Source of the DNA: Roseovarius mucosus
GTDB taxonomy: Bacteria > Pseudomonadota > Alphaproteobacteria > Rhodobacterales > Rhodobacteraceae
Direction of reading: 5' to 3'
Assembly (NCBI RefSeq): GCF_002080415.1
Contig: NZ_CP020474.1
Coordinates: 806,001-870,000, forward strand
Length of the DNA: 64,000 nucleotides
The notes below the pieces were generated by a model, which saw nothing but the letters and a program-made list of their open reading frames with translations, had not been told where the DNA came from and did not search any database. Positions 56,486-64,000 of the stretch are shown here, piece after piece (position 1 is the stretch's first letter; every line of letters starts with the position of its first letter). The translations under genes and the position numbers were made by a program.

Positions 56486-57528
56486 TGGATGGGGGAACGG
56501 TCATAGCTACGCCCTGGGACACGCCCCCCCCAAGTGGGTCTGCGACCGAAGTGGCGCCCGGTGTCCTTTGGCTGCGCCTGCCGTTGCCGATGGTTTTGGA
56601 TCATGTCAATATCTACGCGCTGGATGAGGGCGATAGCTGGACCATCGTTGACACCGGCATTCATTCCAAGCGCAGCGCGGCCCTTTGGGAGGATATGCTC
56701 GCCGGTCCGCTCCAAGGCCGCCCGGTGCGCCGCGTGATCCTGACCCATCATCATCCCGACCATATCGGCATGGCGGGCTGGTTGATGGAGCGTTTCGGCG
56801 CAGAGCTTTGGGCCTCGCGCACGAGTTGGCTCATGGCGCGCATGCTGATCCTTGACGTCGAGGACAGCCCAACGCCGCAGGCCCTCGCCTTTTCACGGGC
56901 GGGCGGGATGGACCCTGACGTATACGAGGCCCGCAAGGCGGAGCGCCCCTATAATTTCTCAGACATCTGCGCCCCCATCCCGGTGGGCTATACCCGTATC
57001 CAAGAGGGGGATGTGATCCGCGCAGGCGGCTATGATTGGGATGTGCGGATGGGCGGGGGGCATGCCCCTGAACATGTCACGCTGTGGTCGCGGACCGGCA
57101 ATCTGGTTCTGGCCGGGGATCAAATTCTGCCCGGCATCAGCCCCAATATCGGCGTTTATCCGACCGAGCCAGAGGCCGATCCGCTGGCCGACTGGCTGGC
57201 AGCCTGCGACCGTCTGGCGGCCCATGCCCATGACGATCACCTCGTCTTGCCCGGACATAAGCTGCCCTTTACCGGCCTGCCGTTTCGCATGCGGCAATTG
57301 CGGGACAATCACCATGGCGCACTCGACCGGCTGCGCGATTTTCTCAGCACGCCGCACACCGCCGCCGAGTGTTTCCCCCTTCTCTTCAAGCGCCAGATTG
57401 ACCGGGGCACCTATGGTCTGGCGCTGGTCGAGGCCATTGCGCATCTCAACCACTTGCTGCACGCTGGTGAGGTAACCCGCTGGCGACGCGCCGACGAGGC
57501 GTGGCTATGGCAAATCAAGGATCTCTGA
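56485..57528 (+). CDS. MBL-fold metallo-hydrolase
   Basis: A 347-residue metallo-beta-lactamase fold protein with the metal motif LTHHHPDHIGMAG, later ligands in GGGHAPEHVTL and LAGDQIL, and GHKLPFTGLPFR with a C-terminal helical domain like LACTB2-type hydrolases. Its ATG shares one base with the stop of the acyl-CoA dehydrogenase (TGATG), so the two are co-translated. A thioester or lactone hydrolase acting with the dehydrogenase is possible (inference). Confidence 0.88.
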   Translation: MDGGTVIATPWDTPPPSGSATEVAPGVLWLRLPLPMVLDHVNIYALDEGDSWTIVDTGIHSKRSAALWEDMLAGPLQGRPVRRVILTHHHPDHIGMAGWLMERFGAELWASRTSWLMARMLILDVEDSPTPQALAFSRAGGMDPDVYEARKAERPYNFSDICAPIPVGYTRIQEGDVIRAGGYDWDVRMGGGHAPEHVTLWSRTGNLVLAGDQILPGISPNIGVYPTEPEADPLADWLAACDRLAAHAHDDHLVLPGHKLPFTGLPFRMRQLRDNHHGALDRLRDFLSTPHTAAECFPLLFKRQIDRGTYGLALVEAIAHLNHLLHAGEVTRWRRADEAWLWQIKDL

Positions 57529-57542
57529 CAAGGGGCCGCCCC

Positions 57543-57995
57543 ATGGAACAGACCATCCACACCACCGCCGACGCCGTTGAGGCCGATGCGATGCCGCGCG
57601 CGCATGAGGTGCATTCCGACCCGAACCAGCCCTGTATCGAAACAGCCGCTAACTCTCTGACCAATGGCGCAGGCCAGACCAAAAGTGCGGCGCAATGGGC
57701 CTATGAACGCCTGATTCTCTATATCCAGAACTTTGAGAAAACACTTGATGAGGCGCATGAGGTGGCCATGGGCTTTGCCGGGAGCGATAGCGGCGTGATC
57801 CGCATCGAAGGCATGGGCTATTTCGAGCCGGACATCCTGACGTTTTACGGACAGGATCAGATGGGCATGCGCACGCAACTGATCCAGCATGTCGGACAGC
57901 TTAGCGTGATGCTGCGCGCCCTTCCGAAACAGGTCGAGACAGCAGAGCCGAACCGGATCGGATTCCGCCTCGCCCAAGACCTTAACAAAGCCTGA
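57543..57995 (+). CDS. DUF6173 family protein
   Basis: A 150-residue soluble protein without a signal peptide. After a low-complexity N-terminal part (MEQTIHTTADAVEADAM) the domain runs QWAYERLILYIQNFEKTLDEAHEVAMGFAGSDSG, then GMGYFEPDILTFYGQ and a C-terminal helix ending LAQDLNKA. I match it to DUF6173 from memory; no function is known. It follows the MBL gene by 14 bases and precedes the oxidase subunit gene. Confidence 0.75.
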   Translation: MEQTIHTTADAVEADAMPRAHEVHSDPNQPCIETAANSLTNGAGQTKSAAQWAYERLILYIQNFEKTLDEAHEVAMGFAGSDSGVIRIEGMGYFEPDILTFYGQDQMGMRTQLIQHVGQLSVMLRALPKQVETAEPNRIGFRLAQDLNKA

Positions 57996-58085
57996 GACCG
58001 CGACAGCTTGGGTGGTGACAGGCCCCGTCAAATGGGCTATCCAACGGCGGAATTTGAACGGAAGTCAGCAAGGGACACGCAGAAC

Positions 58086-58220
58086 ATGGCCGAGCACAAG
58101 CATGGTGAAATGAATATCGACGTTCAGGAAAAGACCTTTGATGGGTTCATCAAGTGGGTGACATATGTCGCCATCGCCTGCATCGTCCTGTTGCTCTTTA
58201 TCGCTGCGGTCAACGGCTGA
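58086..58220 (+). CDS. aa3-type cytochrome c oxidase subunit IV
   Basis: A 44-residue single-pass membrane protein. A charged N-terminus (MAEHKHGEMNIDVQEKTFDGFIKW) is followed by one helix (VTYVAIACIVLLLFIAAVNG). This is the bacterial COX subunit IV family of Paracoccus/Rhodobacter aa3 oxidases, whose role is dispensable for activity in known cases. AAGGGA lies upstream of the start; an ATG further up gives a non-homologous leader. Confidence 0.9.
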   Translation: MAEHKHGEMNIDVQEKTFDGFIKWVTYVAIACIVLLLFIAAVNG

Positions 58221-58254
58221 TCTGGCGGTTCGGCTCCCGCGCTGAGGGTATGTA

Positions 58255-58869
58255 ATGCGGTCATTGGTTCTGGCGCTTGCCGCCTCTCTCACGCTGGCGG
58301 GATGTTCGGCGGAATCGGTCTGGGCACCGGATGAAGAGGTGGCGCGCGCCGCCTATCGCCATGATGGCCCGCCGCGCCTGACCCTTTATACGATGATCAA
58401 CAATGGTAACGGTTCTGGCGCGCATACCTCGCTGATGGTCAACGGATCGCAGCGGGTGATTTTTGATCCTGCGGGATCCTTCAACAAGGCCAAGCACCTA
58501 CCCGAGCGCAATGATGTTCTCTTTGGGATCAATCCTCAGGTCGAGGATGTCTATACCCGCTACCATGCACGCGAGACCTTTCGGGTGCAGATACAGCAAC
58601 TCGACGTCTCGCCGGAATTGGCCGAACGCGCGCTGCAACTGGTAAAGGCCAACGGACCGGTGCCGCAGGCACAATGCTCGTTCGCAACGTCGCGCATTCT
58701 GGCAGAGCTTTTTCCCGGCCAGATTCCCACCTCTTGGTATCCGCGCAAAACCGCCGAGGCCTTTGGCCAAATCCCCGGCGTGACCGAGCAGACGCTGTAC
58801 GAATACGACAGCGACGACAATTCCAATGTCCTCGCCGCTTGGGACCCGCAGCGCGCCAAGGCACAGTGA
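58255..58869 (+). CDS. Predicted lipoprotein with permuted papain-like features
   Basis: A 204-residue protein with a lipoprotein signal and lipobox LAGC (Cys17). Family not recognised. The mature part has His57 in GAHTSLMVNG followed by RVIFDPAGSF, and Cys141 in QAQCSFATSRIL. A His-before-Cys order in such settings is seen in permuted papain-fold (LRAT/YiiX-like) hydrolases, so a cysteine hydrolase of lipid or peptide amides is a hypothesis only. It is 34 bases after the oxidase subunit gene; a 272-base spacer follows. Confidence 0.72.
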   Translation: MRSLVLALAASLTLAGCSAESVWAPDEEVARAAYRHDGPPRLTLYTMINNGNGSGAHTSLMVNGSQRVIFDPAGSFNKAKHLPERNDVLFGINPQVEDVYTRYHARETFRVQIQQLDVSPELAERALQLVKANGPVPQAQCSFATSRILAELFPGQIPTSWYPRKTAEAFGQIPGVTEQTLYEYDSDDNSNVLAAWDPQRAKAQ

Positions 58870-59080
58870 TCCGCACAAAAGGCTTGGCCTGACTCGTCTT
58901 GCCCCATGCGATGCGTCCTGAAATGTGCTAGATGATCTTCGCACGAGTGGTCATAGGGCCAAATCCGTTTGCCTGAGATGTGGCGCTCTCGGCACCATCT
59001 CGTGGCAACGCCGCCCGTGGGGATTGGGGCAAAAGACAGCACTATCCCCCTGCCAGATGCAGAGCCGCCGCCCCCCCAAA

Positions 59081-59112
59081 CAGAAAACCCCGCCCGCACA
59101 GGGCGGACGGGG
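59081..59112 (-). terminator. Intrinsic terminator of the gpmI-envC-ctpA operon
   Basis: On the minus strand a 10-bp stem CCCCGTCCGC / GCGGGCGGGG (one G-T pair) with a 5-base loop is followed by TTTTCTG. It lies 29 bases after the ctpA stop. Confidence 0.8.
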
Positions 59113-59141
59113 CTTTGATTTCGTGGAATTGAGCGAGGGGG

Positions 59142-60482
59142 TTATTCCGGCTGGCCCCCAGCCATCACCGAGAGACCGCGCAGGATATCAATGGCATAGG
59201 CCAGTTGATAATCATCTTCGCGCAGCTTGGCCGCCAGTTCGGCCCGTGCCCGATCTTCTTCGATCTGCTTGATCTCATCCTCGGTCAGGCTGTCATTGTT
59301 CAGGCGTCCACGAAGATCGGCCTCAGAGCGGTCGGGACGATTCGTGGTCTCTTCCTCCTCGGTCTGGGGCGCGCGCGGCGGCTGCTCGACAAGAATGTCA
59401 GGGCTCACACCAAGTGCCTGAATAGAGCGGCCCGATGGCGTGTAATACCGCGACGTGGTCAAGCGCATTGCGCCGTTCCCCCTCAGCGGCATGACCGTCT
59501 GCACCGAGCCTTTGCCAAAGCTCTTGGTGCCCACAACGATAGCCCGGTGATGATCCTGCAACGCACCTGCCACGATTTCTGAAGCGCTCGCAGAACCGCC
59601 ATTGATCAAAACCACGATCGGCTTGCCATTGGCCAGGTCGCCGGGCGTGGCATTAAAGCGCTCGCCATCCTGCGGGTTGCGGCCTCTTGTGCTTACGATC
59701 TCGCCCTTGTCCAGAAACGCATCCGAAACTTTGATCGCCTGCGTAAGCAGGCCGCCCGGATTGTTGCGCAGATCAAGGATGATGCCGCTCACCTCATCTT
59801 CGCCGCCCAATTCCTCAATCTTTTCGGCAAGGCCACTTGCAAGATTGGCATAGGTTTGATCGTTGAATGTGGTCACGCGCAGAACAACCGCATCTTGTTC
59901 GGCACGCGCGCGCACTGCCGTCAGTTTGATCGTGTCACGGATGATCGAGACGTCAAACGGTTCCGGCGACCCCTCACGCACCACGGTGATAAGGATCTCG
60001 CTACCTACCGGCCCGCGCATCAAATCCACCGCCTCGTCAAGCGTCAGACCCAAAACGCTGGCCCCATCGACATGGGTGATAAAATCGCCCGCCTCGATAC
60101 CCGCCTGATCCGCCGGGGTGCCATCCATGGGCGAGACCACCTTGACGAAGCCATCCTCTTGCGTAACCTCGATCCCCAAACCGCCGAATTCGCCACGCGT
60201 CTGCACCTGCATGTTCTCGGCATCATCGGGCGAGAGATAGCTGGAATGCGGATCGAGCGAGGTCAACATGCCGTTGATCGCCGCCTCGATAAGCTCCTTG
60301 GTTTCAACCTCTTCGACATATTGCGCGCGTATGCGTTCAAAAATATCTCCAAACAGATCAAGCTGTTCGTAGACGTTATTGGTCGTCTCGGCCTCCTGCG
60401 CCAACAGCGGGGCGGCCACCTGTGTCGTTACCACGGCGCCGGTCAAAATGCCGGCAGAGGCAGCCATCAGGAATTTTTTCAT
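59142..60482 (-). CDS. ctpA: S41 family C-terminal processing protease
   Basis: Exported serine protease of the CtpA/Prc family that trims periplasmic proteins. It is 446 residues: signal peptide or anchor (MKKFLMAASAGILTGAVVTT), a PDZ domain (FGGLGIEV ... GIEAGDFITHVDG), and the S41 core with Ser in NGGSASASEIVAGAL and Lys in GTKSFGKGSVQ. A charged C-terminal helix follows. It lies 3 bases downstream of envC; in E. coli and related systems Ctp proteases and EnvC-like factors control peptidoglycan hydrolases. Confidence 0.94.
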   Translation of the reverse strand: MKKFLMAASAGILTGAVVTTQVAAPLLAQEAETTNNVYEQLDLFGDIFERIRAQYVEEVETKELIEAAINGMLTSLDPHSSYLSPDDAENMQVQTRGEFGGLGIEVTQEDGFVKVVSPMDGTPADQAGIEAGDFITHVDGASVLGLTLDEAVDLMRGPVGSEILITVVREGSPEPFDVSIIRDTIKLTAVRARAEQDAVVLRVTTFNDQTYANLASGLAEKIEELGGEDEVSGIILDLRNNPGGLLTQAIKVSDAFLDKGEIVSTRGRNPQDGERFNATPGDLANGKPIVVLINGGSASASEIVAGALQDHHRAIVVGTKSFGKGSVQTVMPLRGNGAMRLTTSRYYTPSGRSIQALGVSPDILVEQPPRAPQTEEEETTNRPDRSEADLRGRLNNDSLTEDEIKQIEEDRARAELAAKLREDDYQLAYAIDILRGLSVMAGGQPE

Positions 60483-60485
60483 GTC

Positions 60486-61625
60486 TCAACCATCCTTATC
60501 GGTCTTGAACCACGTGAGCGGGTCCACTGGAGAATTGTCTTGCCGCACCTCAATATAGAGCGTCTGCGTGCGTCTGGCACCCGTATCCTGCACATTGGCG
60601 GCAAGTAGCAGATCACCTTCGGTGCCCGCACCCCCCATAAGCCCCACTGGGCTACCGCCCGGCAGGACCTGCCCTGCCTGACCATAAACAACATCAAGGC
60701 CCGCAAACACCAGCAAAATCCCCGCCTGTGGTTCGAGAATGATCACATTTCCGTAGTCAAGCAAAGGACCGCGATAGCGCACGGTCGCGGCACTGGGCGA
60801 AGTGACAAGGGCGCGCGGGCGCGTGGCCAATAGAATGCCGGGGCGTGCAATCCCGGCGGCGTCTGCCTCGCCCGCGCGGCGCAGGATCACCCCTTCGGCA
60901 GGCAGCGGCAGCGCGCCTTTGCGCGCCGTGATATCAGGTAGGCTACCCGGTGCCTCATCTACCGCAATCTCGCTGAGACCACTGGCGAACCCCTCCAGCG
61001 TCTCGGTCGAGGCGATCAGCAACGCGGTCCTGACCGGGTCCTCGGTAAAGCGGCGCGGCAGGTCTGTGCGCTCGGCCATGGCGGTGCTGAGCGCGGTGCG
61101 CGCCTCTTGCACGCCTTCCAGCCCCTCTTGCAGCTTGTCTGCCGCACTTTGCTGAAGCACACGCAGCACGCTCAACTCCTGCACCTTGTCGCGCAGTTCG
61201 AGCGCGCGCGCATCCAGCGCCGGTGCAACCTCGGACAGGATCATACCCGCCCGCGCCGTGCCAACCGGCCCCGATGGATGCATCAGCAGCACCGGCACCG
61301 GCGCACTGCCCATGCCCGAGAGCACGCCCAGCAACTGCGCAATCTCGGCCTCGCGCGCCTGCAATTCCGCCCCAAGCGCCTGTTCGCGCAGTGATGCCCG
61401 GCGCAGCCCGTCGCGCATCGCCTCAAGCCCATCCTCATAGGCCGAAATCACTTGGGTCAGGGCCTTGACCCGGTTCTGTGCGCCCTCTGCCTCGGCCAGG
61501 GCCTCGGCGGCAAGGCTAAGCTGTTCACTGGCCGCCCGTGCTGCAGCCGCAGGGTCCTGCGCCAAAGCGGGCGAAAGCGTGCCACAGAGCAGAAATACAG
61601 CGCAACAGGTGGGCAAAAACCTCAT
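60486..61625 (-). CDS. envC: Murein hydrolase activator EnvC family
   Basis: A 379-residue periplasmic protein with a signal peptide (about residues 1-22), a long coiled coil (about 30-110 and 130-190) and a C-terminal LytM/M23-like domain. The LytM zinc ligands are degraded: the HxxxD and HxH positions read as SAATVRYRG and YIEVRQ. It is therefore expected to activate amidases rather than cut peptidoglycan, like E. coli EnvC. It overlaps the gpmI stop by 4 bases and precedes ctpA. Confidence 0.87.
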   Translation of the reverse strand: MRFLPTCCAVFLLCGTLSPALAQDPAAAARAASEQLSLAAEALAEAEGAQNRVKALTQVISAYEDGLEAMRDGLRRASLREQALGAELQAREAEIAQLLGVLSGMGSAPVPVLLMHPSGPVGTARAGMILSEVAPALDARALELRDKVQELSVLRVLQQSAADKLQEGLEGVQEARTALSTAMAERTDLPRRFTEDPVRTALLIASTETLEGFASGLSEIAVDEAPGSLPDITARKGALPLPAEGVILRRAGEADAAGIARPGILLATRPRALVTSPSAATVRYRGPLLDYGNVIILEPQAGILLVFAGLDVVYGQAGQVLPGGSPVGLMGGAGTEGDLLLAANVQDTGARRTQTLYIEVRQDNSPVDPLTWFKTDKDG

Positions 61626-63136
61626 GTCAGCAGGGTCTCCCCGGTCATTTCCACCGGTTGTTGCAGCCCCATCAGCTGCAACACCGTCGGTGCGAGATCC
61701 GCCAACCGCCCCCCCGCACGCAGGCCCGCCCCCTCTGGCCCACCCAACAAGATCACTGGAACGGGGTTGAGCGTGTGGGCGGTATGCGGCCCGCCGGTTT
61801 CAGGATCGACCATCACTTCGCAATTGCCGTGATCCGCCGTGACAATCATCGTGCCGCCCACCTCTGCGAGCGCCGCGACAACCTTGCCAAGCCCTCGGTC
61901 CACAGCCTCGCAGGCTGCCATAGCCGCCTTGAGATCGCCGGTATGGCCGACCATATCGGGATTGGCGTAATTCACCACGATCAGATCATAGCGCCCTCGG
62001 ATCGCCGCGACCAGCCGGGTCGTCACCTCGTCGGCGGACATCTCGGGCTTGAGATCATACGTCGCGACATTGGGCGAGGGGGCCATGTAACGATCCTCGC
62101 CCGGCTCCGGTTGCTCTTTGCCCCCGTTCAGGAAAAAGGTCACATGCGGATACTTCTCGGTCTCGGCCAGATGAAACTGGCAAAGCCCGTGTTGCGCCAC
62201 CCATTCAGCAAGAGTGTTGACGATGTCGCGCGAGGGAAAAACTGTATCGAACCACGCAGTATGCGCCTCGGAATATTCCACCATCCCAAGCAGCGCCGCC
62301 CACTGCGGACACTCTCCCCGCTCGAATGCGGCAAAGGCCGGATCGGCAACCGCTTGCAGGATCTCGCGGGAACGGTCAGCGCGAAAGTTGAGACAAAAGA
62401 GACCATCGCCATCTCGCGCGCCAGCGTAATCGCCAATCACCGTCGCGGTGATGAATTCGTCGGTCTCGGACCGCGCATAGGCATTGGTGATTGCCATCCG
62501 CGGATCGGGGCAGCGCAGGCCGCGCCCTGAAACAATCGCCTCATAGGCTTCTTGAACGCGCGACCAACGGTTGTCACGGTCCATGGCAAAGTAGCGCCCC
62601 GTGACGGTGGCGATACGCACCTCCGGCGGCATCAAGTCGCGCAAGGCCTCCAACTGCACCCGCGCCGATTTCGGGGCCACGTCCCGCCCGTCGGTCAGGG
62701 CATGAAGCAGAACCGGCACGCCCGCTTCGGTCAGGGCACGCGCCGCCGCCGCGATGTGATTGAGATGCCCATGCACCCCGCCATCTGACATCAGCCCCAG
62801 AAGATGCGCGCGCCCGCCACTCGCCTTCATCTTGGCAATAAAGCCCTGCAAGGCGATGTTTGAAAAGAAGGATCCATCGTCAATGGACAGGTCGATCTGG
62901 CCCAGATCCATCGCCACAACGCGCCCCGCGCCGATATTGGTGTGACCCACCTCGGAATTGCCCATCTGCCCGCGCGGCAGGCCCACATCCGGGCCATGGG
63001 TGATCAATGTGGCATGGGGGCACGTGGCCATCAACCGGTCGAAAACAGGCGTCTGCGCCAGATGCGGCGCATTGGCATGGGGGCTGTCGCTCAGCCCCCA
63101 ACCATCAAGGATGCACAGGACGACGGGTTTCGGCAT
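61622..63136 (-). CDS. gpmI: Phosphoglycerate mutase, 2,3-BPG-independent
   Basis: Interconverts 3- and 2-phosphoglycerate in glycolysis using two Mn ions. It is 504 residues; VVLCILDGWGLSDSPHANA at the start has the first metal Asp, the catalytic serine lies in MGNSEVGHTNIGAGRVV, and DHGNCEVMVDPETGGPHTAH holds later metal ligands. It is the first gene of the gpmI-envC-ctpA operon, an arrangement conserved in alphaproteobacteria. It ends in an ATGA overlap with envC. Confidence 0.96.
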   Translation of the reverse strand: MPKPVVLCILDGWGLSDSPHANAPHLAQTPVFDRLMATCPHATLITHGPDVGLPRGQMGNSEVGHTNIGAGRVVAMDLGQIDLSIDDGSFFSNIALQGFIAKMKASGGRAHLLGLMSDGGVHGHLNHIAAAARALTEAGVPVLLHALTDGRDVAPKSARVQLEALRDLMPPEVRIATVTGRYFAMDRDNRWSRVQEAYEAIVSGRGLRCPDPRMAITNAYARSETDEFITATVIGDYAGARDGDGLFCLNFRADRSREILQAVADPAFAAFERGECPQWAALLGMVEYSEAHTAWFDTVFPSRDIVNTLAEWVAQHGLCQFHLAETEKYPHVTFFLNGGKEQPEPGEDRYMAPSPNVATYDLKPEMSADEVTTRLVAAIRGRYDLIVVNYANPDMVGHTGDLKAAMAACEAVDRGLGKVVAALAEVGGTMIVTADHGNCEVMVDPETGGPHTAHTLNPVPVILLGGPEGAGLRAGGRLADLAPTVLQLMGLQQPVEMTGETLLT

Positions 63137-63370
63137 GCTTTCTCCTGACCTTCGTGTTGCCGCCTTCTAGCCTGTCGGGACCGCAGGGTGAAGGTGCTTT
63201 GCAATCGCGCCGCAATCCGGCGGAAACCTGTCGCGCCTCGCGCGGTTCGTCTTCGTGCCGCGCTCTATCAGAGCGCTACGGTCCAACGTCACGCAGGCGG
63301 CCCCCTCAGGATGCTTGCGAAGGCGGCGGAATTCCGCTTGAACGGGCCAGCGGACAAGGAAAGGCACAAA

Positions 63371-63751
63371 ATGACAACCTGGATCACCATCTGCGACACC
63401 TGCAAACGCGAGGATTGGGACGCCGCCACGCACAGCCGCCCGCATGGCGAAGATCTTGCCGCCCTCGTCGAGCGCGCGGCAGAAGGCCATCCCAACGTCC
63501 GCACGCGCCGGGTGGCCTGTCTCATGGGCTGCGGCAAGGGCTGTAACGTCGCCATTCAGAGCGCGGGCAAGCTGGCCTATACCTTGGGCGATTTCACCCC
63601 CGAGAGTGACGCCGCCGAAGCGATTGTCGCCTATGCCGCGCTGCATGCCGACAGCGCGACAGGGCAAGTGCCCTACAAACAATGGCCGCAGGGGGTAAAG
63701 GGGCATTTCGTAACCCGACACCCTCCTCTGCCCACCGAACCAGAGGTCTGA
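63371..63751 (+). CDS. DUF1636 predicted metal-binding protein
   Basis: A 126-residue protein of the DUF1636 family. A CxxC motif opens it (ICDTCKRED) and a second cysteine cluster follows (VACLMGCGKGCNVAIQSAGK), suggesting a thioredoxin-like 2Fe-2S or metal-binding fold. An AAGGAAAGGC stretch precedes the start. It is 5 bases upstream of the cobC-like gene, and this family often lies beside cobalamin genes, so a role in cobalt or corrin metabolism is plausible. Confidence 0.85.
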   Translation: MTTWITICDTCKREDWDAATHSRPHGEDLAALVERAAEGHPNVRTRRVACLMGCGKGCNVAIQSAGKLAYTLGDFTPESDAAEAIVAYAALHADSATGQVPYKQWPQGVKGHFVTRHPPLPTEPEV

Positions 63752-63756
63752 GGACC

Positions 63757-64000
63757 ATGCACCGGGATCATGGCGGCGGCCTTGACGCGGCGCGGGCAGA
63801 CTATGGCGGGGCGCGGGCCGATTGGCTTGACCTGTCGACAGGGATCAACCCCCTGCCCTACCCGGTCGAGATCACATCCCCCGAGGCTTGGACCGCCCTG
63901 CCCGACCGCGCCGCGCAAGAGGCACTGACCACGGCCGCACGGGTATTTTGGCAGGTGCCCGATGGGGCGGCGGTGCTGGCCGCGCCCGGTGCCTCTGCTG
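63757..64000 (+). CDS. cobC: Threonine-phosphate decarboxylase CobC/CobD, 3' end cut by window edge
   Basis: PLP-dependent aminotransferase-fold enzyme making aminopropanol phosphate for the lower loop of cobalamin. About 81 residues are visible: HRDHGGGLDAARADYGG, then DLSTGINPLPYPV, the glycine/substrate-binding start typical of CobC/CobD, and ARVFWQVPDGAAVLAAPGAS. The rest lies beyond the window. It is coupled to the DUF1636 gene. Confidence 0.85.
   Translation, partial: MHRDHGGGLDAARADYGGARADWLDLSTGINPLPYPVEITSPEAWTALPDRAAQEALTTAARVFWQVPDGAAVLAAPGASA

Noticed and set aside
63180-63370. Possible cobalamin riboswitch upstream of DUF1636 (CTCAGGATGCTTGCGAAGG resembles a B12 box)
   Set aside because: The rest of the conserved cobalamin core was not found and the likeness is short; a covariance search for the cobalamin family would decide it.

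Overview
The window reads as chromosome of an alphaproteobacterium of the Rhodobacteraceae, most likely the marine Roseobacter group. The reasons are high GC, the layout acnA - ccmGDCBA - Mth938-like gene - TauE - secDF - yajC - serS, a fused secDF, an XrtE/VPEID-type exosortase, a DmdC-like acyl-CoA dehydrogenase, the tiny aa3-oxidase subunit IV, and saccharopine-type lysine genes. This placement rests on gene content and order; no database search was run.

1-11 kb is housekeeping: a 5'-truncated aconitase, cytochrome c maturation genes, SecDF/YajC protein export and seryl-tRNA synthetase. 11.4-13.6 kb is a compact thiol-stress-like operon: an Rrf2 regulator, a CPYC flavoprotein and a glutathione S-transferase. 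13.8-18.5 kb holds a fatty acid desaturase and the conserved yfgM-like - bamB - der set. 18.8-23.8 kb is an RND efflux pair whose pump carries an unusual extra membrane insert. 23.9-25.8 kb is a miniature exosortase system: a 57-residue VPEMD-CTERM peptide gene convergent with an exosortase fused to a CPBP protease. 25.8-28.9 kb is an overlapping operon of cbiD, cobK, a DNA glycosylase and an esterase. 29-31.8 kb is a large molybdenum formate dehydrogenase without partner subunits.

32-35.7 kb is a + strand operon ending in two saccharopine dehydrogenase genes with a SemiSWEET transporter between them. Next come a UvrD helicase, an FMN-dependent hydroxyacid oxidase and pyruvate carboxylase. 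43-47.5 kb contains a CpdA-like phosphodiesterase, a MAPEG protein, a ribbon-helix-helix protein and a VOC - Tat-targeted small subunit - GMC oxidoreductase operon behind a palindromic operator candidate. 47.5-53 kb is a histidine biosynthesis cluster (hisE, F, A, H, B) interleaved with glutaminase, DUF302 and DUF2147 genes, followed by tRNA-Gly(GCC). 53-59 kb holds threonylcarbamoyladenylate synthase, the DmdC-like dehydrogenase with an MBL hydrolase, a DUF6173 protein, the oxidase subunit and a lipoprotein. 59-63 kb is gpmI - envC - ctpA. The window ends in a cobalamin locus (DUF1636 and a truncated cobC).

No CRISPR array, prophage, insertion sequence or rRNA was seen. The most interesting locus is the XrtE/VPEMD pair, because the substrate has no N-terminal signal peptide and almost no body: about 24 residues precede the sorting motif. 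Other points worth checking are the apparently leaderless, self-overlapping Rrf2 promoter, the CPYC flavoprotein with a degenerate NADPH motif, and the SemiSWEET inside a lysine operon.
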